A stretch of DNA of 64,000 bases, taken from contig NZ_CP023277.1 of NCBI RefSeq assembly GCF_003065385.1, positions 1 to 64,000 of the forward strand, in the 5' to 3' direction. A program made the position numbers and the translations under genes. The stretch is from Polynucleobacter acidiphobus. Its GTDB lineage: Bacteria; Pseudomonadota; Gammaproteobacteria; Burkholderiales; Burkholderiaceae. Positions 57,619-64,000 of the stretch are shown in pieces. The notes under the pieces are model-generated. The model had not been told where the DNA came from. It made no database searches and saw only the letters and a program-made list of their open reading frames with translations. Every line of letters starts with the position of its first letter. The first letter of the stretch is position 1.

Positions 57619-58161
57619 ATGAGCACCCGTTTACAAGAGCATTACAAAAATACAGTCATTGCAAACTTGATGCAGCAGTTTGGCTATAAGTCCGTGATGG
57701 AAGTCCCGCGCATCACCAAAATTACCCTCAACATGGGTTTAGGTGAGGCCGTGAGTGATAAAAAAGTGATTGAGCACGCAGTTGGTGATTTAACCAAAGT
57801 TGCTGGTCAAAAACCGGTTGTCACAAAAGCGCGCAAGGCGATTGCAGGATTTAAGATTCGTCAAGGTTATCCCATCGGTGCGATGGTAACCCTGCGTGGT
57901 ACTCGTATGTATGAGTTCTTAGATCGTTTTATTACGGTTTCTTTACCTCGGGTACGCGATTTCCGTGGAATCTCTGGCAAAGCGTTTGATGGCCGGGGTA
58001 ACTACAACATTGGCGTTAAAGAGCAAATTATTTTCCCTGAAATTGAGTACGACAAAATTGATGCATTACGTGGTCTCAATATCAGTATTACGACCTCCGC
58101 TAAAACCGATGAAGAAGCTAAGGCATTGTTAGCGGCGTTTAAATTTCCATTTCGCAATTAA
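57619..58161 (+). CDS. rplE: 50S ribosomal protein L5
   Basis: L5 binds 5S rRNA in the central protuberance and contacts the 30S head. The 180-residue product has [19 protein letters not shown] near residue 28, [23 protein letters not shown] (abridged [16 protein letters not shown]), and [19 protein letters not shown]. Usual length (E. coli 179). Confidence 0.98.
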   Translation: MSTRLQEHYKNTVIANLMQQFGYKSVMEVPRITKITLNMGLGEAVSDKKVIEHAVGDLTKVAGQKPVVTKARKAIAGFKIRQGYPIGAMVTLRGTRMYEFLDRFITVSLPRVRDFRGISGKAFDGRGNYNIGVKEQIIFPEIEYDKIDALRGLNISITTSAKTDEEAKALLAAFKFPFRN

Positions 58162-58170
58162 GAGGCAAAC

Positions 58171-58476
58171 GTGGCAAAACTATCTTTAATTGAGCGTGAG
58201 AAAAAACGCGCTAAGTTGGTTGCAAAATTCACGCACAAGCGCGCAGAGCTTAAGTCGATCATTAACGACACAAGCCGCAGCGACGAGGAGCGTTATGAGG
58301 CCCGTTTAAAGCTGCAATCATTGCCGCGCAATGCGAGCCCTATTCGTCAACGTAATCGTTGTTCATTAACCGGTCGTCCACGTGGCACCTTCCGCAAATT
58401 TGGTTTGGCACGCGGCAAGATCCGTGAGATTGCTTTCCGTGGCGAGATCCCCGGTTTAACCAAGGCCAGCTGGTAA
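58171..58476 (+). CDS. rpsN: 30S ribosomal protein S14
   Basis: S14 is in the 30S head, linking S3 and S10. The 101-residue product begins [17 protein letters not shown] and has [23 protein letters not shown]. It is the long, zinc-free type, as it lacks the four-cysteine CxxC-CxxC pattern and has only a single cysteine. The start is GTG after AGAGG. The length matches E. coli S14. Confidence 0.98.
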   Translation: MAKLSLIEREKKRAKLVAKFTHKRAELKSIINDTSRSDEERYEARLKLQSLPRNASPIRQRNRCSLTGRPRGTFRKFGLARGKIREIAFRGEIPGLTKASW

Positions 58477-58501
58477 GCGGCGAACGAATTTAGGAGAACC
58501 C

Positions 58502-58897
58502 ATGAGTATTAGTGATCCAATCGCCGATATGTTGACCAGAATTCGCAACGCGCAAGCGGTGCAGAAAACCTTGGTTACCATGCCGTCGTCCAAATTAAAA
58601 GTAGCTATCGCTAAGGTCTTGAAAGACGAAGGCTATATCGATAGTTTTGAAATCACCGGTGAAGCAGCTAAGCCTGTATTGAAGATTGATCTCAAATACT
58701 ATGCTGGCCGTCCTGTGATTGAACGAATTGAGCGAGTTTCAACTCCCAGCTTGCGTATTTACAAGGGACGCCATGACATTCCTGAGGTCATGAATGGCTT
58801 GGGCGTTGCCATTATTTCAACACCGCAAGGTTTGATGACCGATCGCAAAGCACGCGCATCCGGCGTCGGCGGCGAAGTCATTTGCTACGTGGCTTAA
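58502..58897 (+). CDS. rpsH: 30S ribosomal protein S8
   Basis: S8 is a primary 16S-binding protein and in E. coli represses the spc operon by binding rplE mRNA. The 131-residue product has [20 protein letters not shown], the middle [22 protein letters not shown], and a C-terminal [25 protein letters not shown] precedes the ATG. Confidence 0.98.
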   Translation: MSISDPIADMLTRIRNAQAVQKTLVTMPSSKLKVAIAKVLKDEGYIDSFEITGEAAKPVLKIDLKYYAGRPVIERIERVSTPSLRIYKGRHDIPEVMNGLGVAIISTPQGLMTDRKARASGVGGEVICYVA

Positions 58898-58907
58898 GGA
58901 GAGAACG

Positions 58908-59441
58908 ATGTCTCGAGTTGGTAAATCTCCCATTACAGTGCCAAAAGGCGCTGAGATCAGTATCGCAAACGCGTTGTTAACTGTGAAAGGCCCATTGGGG
59001 ACTCTCACCCACACCTTGCATCCTAGTGTTGGTCTTGAGCATAAAGATGGCGTTATTACAGTTGCTATTAAAGATAGCTCACCAGAAGCAAATGCATTGT
59101 CTGGAACGACCCGTGCATTGGTTAATAACATGGTCGTTGGTGTGACCCAGGGATTTGAGCGCAAGTTAAGTCTTGTTGGAGTGGGCTATCGTGCGCAGGC
59201 ACAAGGTAATTCTTTGAAATTGCAATTGGGCTTCTCGCATGAAATTAACTATCCGCTACCCACTGGCGTGAAAGCAGAAACCCCTTCGCAAACTGAAATC
59301 ATTATCAAAGGCGCTAATAAGCAACAAGTTGGTCAAGTTGCTGCGGAAGTGCGTGCCTATCGTTCCCCAGAGCCATACAAGGGCAAGGGTGTGCGTTATG
59401 TTGATGAAGTGGTTCACCTTAAAGAAACCAAGAAGAAGTAA
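58908..59441 (+). CDS. rplF: 50S ribosomal protein L6
   Basis: L6 lies near the sarcin-ricin loop and helps the GTPase centre. The 177-residue product has two similar alpha/beta domains, [20 protein letters not shown] at the start and [21 protein letters not shown] in the C-terminal signature (abridged [11 protein letters not shown]). Usual length. It precedes rplR by 22 bp. Confidence 0.98.
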   Translation: MSRVGKSPITVPKGAEISIANALLTVKGPLGTLTHTLHPSVGLEHKDGVITVAIKDSSPEANALSGTTRALVNNMVVGVTQGFERKLSLVGVGYRAQAQGNSLKLQLGFSHEINYPLPTGVKAETPSQTEIIIKGANKQQVGQVAAEVRAYRSPEPYKGKGVRYVDEVVHLKETKKK

Positions 59442-59463
59442 TTAAGTAAAGCCGAGATTCGAT

Positions 59464-59817
59464 ATGAACAAAAACGAAACAAGACAAAGACGTGCGCGTC
59501 AAACCCGGATCAAGATTGCTGAGCAATTGGCTCATCGCTTGACGGTGATTCGGAGCAATTGCCATATCTCTGCCCAGGTCTATAGCCCATGTGGTAGCAA
59601 GGTGCTTGCCGCAGCTTCGACCATGGAAAAAGATTTGCGTACTTCGGTAAAAAATGGTGGCAATAGCCAAGCAGCACAAGCTATTGGCAAATTAATCGCC
59701 GAACGTGCAAAGAAGGCTGGCGTTGAAAACGTCGCGTTTGATCGTGCTGGACATCGTTATCACGGCCGTATTAAGGCCCTTGCTGAAGCTGCGCGTGAAG
59801 CCGGCTTGAAGTTCTAA
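59464..59817 (+). CDS. rplR: 50S ribosomal protein L18
   Basis: L18 binds 5S rRNA with L5 in the central protuberance. The 117-residue product has the basic N-terminus [21 protein letters not shown] and the C-terminal [25 protein letters not shown] (abridged [19 protein letters not shown]), both diagnostic. Confidence 0.98.
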   Translation: MNKNETRQRRARQTRIKIAEQLAHRLTVIRSNCHISAQVYSPCGSKVLAAASTMEKDLRTSVKNGGNSQAAQAIGKLIAERAKKAGVENVAFDRAGHRYHGRIKALAEAAREAGLKF

Positions 59818-59838
59818 GAAACGGTTTAGGAAAAAATT

Positions 59839-60357
59839 ATGGCAAAAATGCAAACCAAAATTCAGTCTGAAGAGCGCGATGACGGTCTACGCGAGAAGAT
59901 GATTGCTGTTAATCGCGTGACCAAAGTAGTGAAGGGCGGCCGTATCCTTGGCTTTGCTGCCTTGACAGTCGTTGGTGATGGCGATGGACGAATTGGAATG
60001 GGCAAAGGTAAGTCGAAAGAAGTTCCAGTTGCTGTTCAAAAAGCAATGGACGAAGCTCGTCGCAAAATGATTAAGGTTCCCCTTCGTAAGGGCACATTGC
60101 AGCATTCTGTGATTGGTCAGCATGGTGCGTCGCGTGTTCTGATTTCTCCTGCCAAAGAAGGTACCGGTGTGATCGCCGGCGGACCAATGCGCGCGATCTT
60201 TGATGTGATGGGCGTAACCAACGTAGTTGCTAAGTCGATTGGTTCAACCAATCCTTACAACATGGTACGTGCCACTTTGGACGGTTTGAGCAAGATGAGT
60301 ACGCCCGCAGAAATTGCTGCGAAGCGCGGAAAGTCGGTTGAGGAAATTTTGGGTTAA
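59839..60357 (+). CDS. rpsE: 30S ribosomal protein S5
   Basis: S5 helps form the mRNA entry channel and affects decoding accuracy. The 172-residue product has [21 protein letters not shown], the SAD domain [20 protein letters not shown], and the conserved [21 protein letters not shown] segment (abridged [18 protein letters not shown]). TTAGGAAAAA precedes the ATG. Confidence 0.98.
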   Translation: MAKMQTKIQSEERDDGLREKMIAVNRVTKVVKGGRILGFAALTVVGDGDGRIGMGKGKSKEVPVAVQKAMDEARRKMIKVPLRKGTLQHSVIGQHGASRVLISPAKEGTGVIAGGPMRAIFDVMGVTNVVAKSIGSTNPYNMVRATLDGLSKMSTPAEIAAKRGKSVEEILG

Positions 60358-60377
60358 TCGCCTGTAATCGAAAGTAA

Positions 60378-60575
60378 ATGATGGCAAACACACAATCAAA
60401 TTCAAAGGTCAAACTTCAGCTAGTACGTAGCTTGATCGGTACGCGCGAGAGTCACCGTGCCACGGTTCGTGGTTTGGGCCTTGGTCGCCTGAACTCAGTT
60501 TCAGAGTTACAAGATACCCCGGCGGTCCGGGGAATGATTAATAAGGTTTCATACCTTGTGAAAGTGATCGGGTAA
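60378..60575 (+). CDS. rpmD: 50S ribosomal protein L30
   Basis: L30 is a small 50S protein present in most but not all bacteria. The 65-residue product has [25 protein letters not shown] and ends in VSYLVKVIG (first part abridged: [18 protein letters not shown]). Start ATG 60378 or 60381; neither has a strong ribosome-binding site. Length is usual. Confidence 0.96.
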   Translation: MMANTQSNSKVKLQLVRSLIGTRESHRATVRGLGLGRLNSVSELQDTPAVRGMINKVSYLVKVIG

Positions 60576-60579
60576 AGCA

Positions 60580-61020
60580 ATGCAATTAAATACGATTAAA
60601 CCCGCCGAAGGTGCTAAACGCCCACGTCGTCGTGTCGGCCGTGGCATTGGTTCGGGTCTTGGTAAGACTGCTGGTCGCGGTCACAAGGGTCAAAAGTCGC
60701 GTTCCGGCGGTTTTCATAAAGTTGGTTTTGAGGGCGGTCAAATGCCCATGTATCGGCGCTTGCCCAAGCGCGGCTTTATTTCTTTAACTCGTCGTTTTGT
60801 CGGTCAAGTAACCCTTGCCGATTTAGAGCGCATTGGTTTGGCTGAAGTTGATCTGGTTGCTTTGAAACAGCATGGTCTTGCTGGTGAGCAAACGAATGCT
60901 GTCAAAGTGATTAAGACTGGTGAAATTAAGCGCGCGGTTACCTTAAAGGGATTGACTGCAAGTGCTGGTGCAAAAGCCGCCATCGAGGCTGCTGGCGGCA
61001 AGGTGCTCGCTGAGGTTTAA
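60580..61020 (+). CDS. rplO: 50S ribosomal protein L15
   Basis: L15 joins late in 50S assembly. The 146-residue product has the basic glycine-rich N-terminus [37 protein letters not shown] near residue 50, and a C-terminal [28 protein letters not shown] region (abridged [16 protein letters not shown]). It starts 4 bp after rpmD and is followed by secY. Confidence 0.98.
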   Translation: MQLNTIKPAEGAKRPRRRVGRGIGSGLGKTAGRGHKGQKSRSGGFHKVGFEGGQMPMYRRLPKRGFISLTRRFVGQVTLADLERIGLAEVDLVALKQHGLAGEQTNAVKVIKTGEIKRAVTLKGLTASAGAKAAIEAAGGKVLAEV

Positions 61021-61028
61021 AGCAATTT

Positions 61029-62372
61029 ATGGCGCTCGGTTCCTCTAACGTCTCTAGTTTGACACCATCTGGAAACAAGTATGGCGACTTACGTCGCCGC
61101 TTGATTTTCTTGGTATTGGCGTTGGTTGTCTTCCGTATTGGTGCTCACATTCCTGTGCCTGGTATTGATCCTGATCAGTTATCAAAACTGTTTAGTGAGC
61201 AAAAAGACGGTATTTTGGGAATGTTCAATTTGTTTTCAGGCGGCGCTTTATCCCGCTTCACGGTGTTTGCTTTGGGCATCATGCCGTATATCTCGGCATC
61301 GATCATCATGCAATTGATGACCATTGTGATTCCTTCGCTCGAGGCGATGAAAAAGGAAGGCCAAGCTGGTCAACGTAAGATCACCCAATATACCCGTTAT
61401 GCAACCGTGTTTTTGGCAACCTTTCAAGCGATTGGAATTTCCGTTGCGCTTGAGTCTCAGCCTGGCCTTGTTGTTGATCCTGGTCTCATGTTTCAGTTCA
61501 ATACGGTTGTAACGCTTGTTACTGGAACGATGTTTTTAATGTGGCTCGGTGAGCAAATTACTGAACGCGGCTTGGGTAATGGTATTTCCATCATTATTTT
61601 TGCCGGGATTGTTTCTGGTCTGCCAAGCGCATTGGCCAGTCTTTTAGAGTTGGTCCGCACTGGCTCCATGAGCATTCTCTCAGCAATTTTTATCGTATTG
61701 ATCGTCATTGCAGTGACATATTTTGTCGTTTTCGTAGAGCGTGGTCAGCGCCGTATTCTGGTGAACTATGCCAAACGTCAGGTGGGCAATAAGATTTATG
61801 GCGGCCAGTCTTCCCATTTGCCATTAAAGCTCAATATGGCTGGTGTTATTCCCCCCATTTTTGCTTCTTCGATTATTTTGTTCCCAGCCACCATTGCCGG
61901 TTGGTTTACTGCAGGCGAACCAACCAATATGGTGAGTCGTATCGTTAAAGATTTGGCGGCAACCTTAGCCCCTGGCCAACCGGTTTACATCATTTTGTAT
62001 GCCACTGCCATTATTTTCTTCTGCTTTTTCTATACCGCGCTGGTTTTTAATAGCCGCGATACGGCTGATAACCTGAAAAAGAGCGGTGCATTTGTTCCAG
62101 GTATTCGTCCAGGTGATCAAACTGCTCGCTACATCGATAAGATTTTGGTGCGTTTGACCTTGGCTGGTGCAATTTATATGGTCTTAGTGTGCTTATTGCC
62201 TGAGTTTTTGGTTTTGAAATACAACGTTCCTTTCTACTTTGGCGGAACATCGTTGTTAATTATTGTGGTGGTTGCGATGGACTTTATGGCTCAAGTGCAA
62301 TCATTTGTGATGCAACAGCAGTACGGCTCTCTGATGAAGAAAGCCAACTTTAAGATGGGACCCACTCTCTAA
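61029..62372 (+). CDS. secY: Preprotein translocase subunit SecY
   Basis: SecY is the protein-conducting channel of the inner membrane, working with SecE (34758-35135) and SecG. The 447-residue protein has about ten membrane helices. The plug/channel region [11 protein letters not shown] lies near residue 41, [15 protein letters not shown] near 86, and [22 protein letters not shown] near 257 (abridged [18 protein letters not shown]). It ends in a basic cytoplasmic tail. Second-to-last gene before infA, which starts 1 bp after its stop. Confidence 0.98.
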   Translation: MALGSSNVSSLTPSGNKYGDLRRRLIFLVLALVVFRIGAHIPVPGIDPDQLSKLFSEQKDGILGMFNLFSGGALSRFTVFALGIMPYISASIIMQLMTIVIPSLEAMKKEGQAGQRKITQYTRYATVFLATFQAIGISVALESQPGLVVDPGLMFQFNTVVTLVTGTMFLMWLGEQITERGLGNGISIIIFAGIVSGLPSALASLLELVRTGSMSILSAIFIVLIVIAVTYFVVFVERGQRRILVNYAKRQVGNKIYGGQSSHLPLKLNMAGVIPPIFASSIILFPATIAGWFTAGEPTNMVSRIVKDLAATLAPGQPVYIILYATAIIFFCFFYTALVFNSRDTADNLKKSGAFVPGIRPGDQTARYIDKILVRLTLAGAIYMVLVCLLPEFLVLKYNVPFYFGGTSLLIIVVVAMDFMAQVQSFVMQQQYGSLMKKANFKMGPTL

Positions 62373-62373
62373 G

Positions 62374-62592
62374 ATGCCTAAAGACGATGTAATTCAGATG
62401 GCGGGGGAAATTGTTGAAAACCTCCCCAATGCCATGTTTAGGGTGAAGTTAGAGAATGGGCATGTGGTTTTAGGTCATATTTCTGGGAAGATGCGGATGC
62501 ATTACATCCGAATCCTGCCAGGAGATAAGGTAACTGTGGAAATGACCCCATACGATTTAACGCGCGCAAGAATTATCTTCCGTGCGAAGTAA
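62374..62592 (+). CDS. infA: Translation initiation factor IF-1
   Basis: IF-1 is an OB-fold protein that occupies the 30S A-site during initiation. The 72-residue product begins [22 protein letters not shown] and ends RARIIFRAK. Burkholderiales often have two infA genes, and this is the spc-cluster copy. Starts immediately after secY. Confidence 0.97.
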   Translation: MPKDDVIQMAGEIVENLPNAMFRVKLENGHVVLGHISGKMRMHYIRILPGDKVTVEMTPYDLTRARIIFRAK

Positions 62593-62613
62593 GGATTATT
62601 AAAGAGGTGAATG

Positions 62614-62730
62614 ATGAAAGTATTGGCATCCGTTAAATGTATTTGCCGCAATTGCAAAATCATCAAGCGTAAGCGCGTGGTGCGTGTGATCTGCTCGTCC
62701 GATCCACGTCATAAGCAGCGTCAAGGTTAA
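62614..62730 (+). CDS. rpmJ: 50S ribosomal protein L36
   Basis: L36 is the smallest 50S protein. The 38-residue product runs [20 protein letters not shown] to DPRHKQRQG. Cysteines in CICRNC and ICSSDPRH, with histidine, form the zinc-binding set of the C+ type, so this copy needs zinc. ATG 62614 follows AGAGGTG at normal spacing; an adjacent ATG at 62611 adds one residue. It is the last gene before the alpha operon. Confidence 0.95.
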   Translation: MKVLASVKCICRNCKIIKRKRVVRVICSSDPRHKQRQG

Positions 62731-62753
62731 TTCGGTTAAGTAGAGGAATTTAT

Positions 62754-63119
62754 ATGGCACGTATCGCTGGGGTAAATATCCCAAATCATCAACATACTGT
62801 GATTGGTTTAACCGCCATCTACGGTATTGGTAAAGCACAAGCTCTCAAGATCTGTGAGAACACGGGTGTTGCAATCGATAAGAAAGTGAAAGATCTTACC
62901 GATGCTGAGCTAGAAAAGCTTCGTGATGAAGTGGGTAAGCGCACCACAGAGGGTGATTTGCGTCGTGAAGTCACCATGAACATTAAGCGTTTAATGGACT
63001 TGGCTTGCTATCGCGGCATTCGTCATCGCAAGGGCTTGCCAGTGCGTGGCCAGAGAACGAAGACCAATGCTCGTACCCGCAAAGGCCCCCGTAAGGCTGG
63101 CGTTGCACTCAAGAAATAA
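62754..63119 (+). CDS. rpsM: 30S ribosomal protein S13
   Basis: S13 forms inter-subunit bridges at the head and touches the P-site tRNA. The 121-residue product has [19 protein letters not shown], a helix-turn-helix-like [16 protein letters not shown], and the C-terminal [22 protein letters not shown] (abridged [18 protein letters not shown]) followed by a basic tail. AGAGGAA precedes the ATG. Confidence 0.98.
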   Translation: MARIAGVNIPNHQHTVIGLTAIYGIGKAQALKICENTGVAIDKKVKDLTDAELEKLRDEVGKRTTEGDLRREVTMNIKRLMDLACYRGIRHRKGLPVRGQRTKTNARTRKGPRKAGVALKK

Positions 63120-63131
63120 TTAGGAACTGAT

Positions 63132-63545
63132 ATGGCAAAAGCACAACAAACCGCCGCAAACGCAAGTGCACAACGCGCTCGCAAAAAGGTTAAAAAGAAC
63201 GTCGCTGATGGCATTGCCCACGTGCATGCATCGTTTAACAATACCATTGTGACCATTACCGATCGTCAAGGAAATGCCTTGTCGTGGGCAACATCAGGCG
63301 GTCAAGGATTTAAGGGTTCACGTAAGTCAACGCCATTTGCAGCTCAGGTTGCTGCTGAAGTGGCTGGTAAGGCAGCAATTGAGTGTGGGATTAAGAATTT
63401 AGAGGTTCAGATTAAGGGCCCGGGTCCTGGTCGTGAGTCTGCAGTTCGTGCATTGAACTCTTTGGGCATCAAGATTGTTGAGATCCAGGATGTGACTCCG
63501 GTCCCTCACAATGGTTGCCGTCCTCCAAAGCGCCGCCGTATCTAA
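63132..63545 (+). CDS. rpsK: 30S ribosomal protein S11
   Basis: S11 is on the platform near the mRNA exit. The 137-residue product has the N-terminal basic segment [23 protein letters not shown] (abridged [13 protein letters not shown]), [27 protein letters not shown] (abridged [18 protein letters not shown]), and a C-terminal [12 protein letters not shown]. It follows rpsM by 12 bp. Confidence 0.98.
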   Translation: MAKAQQTAANASAQRARKKVKKNVADGIAHVHASFNNTIVTITDRQGNALSWATSGGQGFKGSRKSTPFAAQVAAEVAGKAAIECGIKNLEVQIKGPGPGRESAVRALNSLGIKIVEIQDVTPVPHNGCRPPKRRRI

Positions 63546-63660
63546 TTTTTGCAGTACCAAGCCGCTGGCTTTGCCAGCAATTGTTTAATAAGCCCACCGT
63601 TCGTTGGTAGTTACAGCGAACTCACCTCGGTAACCATCGAGGCATAGAAAGGAAGAAATC
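63546..63660 (+). promoter_or_regulatory. rpsK-rpsD spacer with hairpins
   Basis: This 115-nt spacer is long for the alpha operon. GCTGGC/GCCAGC (63564-63569 and 63573-63578) forms a tight hairpin with a TTT loop. CCTCG/CGAGG (63625-63629 and 63638-63642) forms another one just before the rpsD ribosome-binding site GAAAGGAAG. In E. coli S4 represses the alpha operon from the rpsM leader, so a control site at this position would differ; that is inference. Confidence 0.35.
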
Positions 63661-64000
63661 GTGGCACGTTATTTAGGCCCTAAAGCCAAACTATCTCGTC
63701 GGGAAGGTACCGACTTATTTTTAAAGAGCGCTCGCCGTGCTTTATCGGACAAGTGCAAATTAGACAGCAAGCCAGGACAGCACGGCCGCACCTCTGGTGC
63801 TCGTACTTCTGACTTCGGTAATCAGTTGCGTGAGAAGCAAAAGGTAAAGCGGATTTATGGCGTACTCGAGCGTCAGTTCCGTCGCTACTTTGCTGAAGCT
63901 GAGCGTCGTAAAGGCAATACTGGTGAGACCTTATTGCAGCTGCTTGAGTCCCGTTTGGATAATGTGGTTTATCGCATGGGTTTTGGTTCAACCCGTGCCG
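63661..64000 (+). CDS. rpsD: 30S ribosomal protein S4 (partial, runs off the window)
   Basis: S4 starts 30S assembly and is on the mRNA entry channel. The visible 113 residues run from a GTG start ([21 protein letters not shown]) through [30 protein letters not shown] (abridged [20 protein letters not shown]) to [19 protein letters not shown]. This is about half of the usual chain of about 206. The frame is open at the window end. Confidence 0.97.
   Translation, partial: MARYLGPKAKLSRREGTDLFLKSARRALSDKCKLDSKPGQHGRTSGARTSDFGNQLREKQKVKRIYGVLERQFRRYFAEAERRKGNTGETLLQLLESRLDNVVYRMGFGSTRA

Overview
This is core chromosome of a betaproteobacterium, most likely Polynucleobacter or a close Burkholderiaceae relative. 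The identification rests on the 16S and 23S sequences, a GC content that looks mid-40s by eye (not measured), the gene order, and a canonical parS/ParAB system. Position 1 lies just upstream of dnaA, so the window probably begins at the conventional origin of the chromosome map. No insertion sequence, prophage, CRISPR array or genomic island is visible.

Layout. (1) 1-6.2 kb: dnaA, an origin-like spacer with DnaA boxes, dnaN and gyrB, followed closely by a eukaryote-like SET-domain gene and a small DUF3717-like gene. (2) 6.2-11.3 kb: a TauE/SafE permease, then mnmG-rsmG-parA-parB, with one perfect 16-bp parS before mnmG and a second inside it. (3) 11.3-19.6 kb: the complete F1Fo ATP synthase operon atpIBEFHAGDC, then hemE. 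(4) 19.6-27.4 kb: a mixed housekeeping stretch with priA (preceded by two DnaA boxes), gcvH, a metallo-beta-lactamase-fold hydrolase, a small CxxC protein, a fatty acid desaturase, tRNA-Arg, a cytochrome c, rsmI, a DiaA/GmhA-type SIS protein and a dual-BON lipoprotein. (5) 27.4-33.0 kb: one rRNA operon, 16S-tRNA-Ile-tRNA-Ala-23S-5S, with promoter, boxA elements and a strong terminator. (6) 33.0-46.8 kb: tRNA-Tyr/Gly/Thr, tuf copy 1, tRNA-Trp, secE, nusG, rplKAJL and rpoBC. (7) 46.8-64 kb: the str operon (rpsL, rpsG, fusA, tuf copy 2), then S10, spc and the start of the alpha operon, ending inside rpsD.

The genes form the growth core of the cell: replication initiation and segregation, ATP production, transcription, translation and Sec export. 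The individual genes are mostly conventional. The more interesting material is non-coding or in gene context: mutually exclusive hairpins between rplL and rpoB, a structured rpsL-rpsG spacer, a near-identical promoter/start element before rplC and rplN, the str promoter embedded in a large inverted repeat, DnaA boxes before priA, parS embedded in mnmG, a 1.2-kb identical tuf repeat, and a SET-domain methyltransferase gene behind gyrB. I did not find a clearly new multi-gene system.
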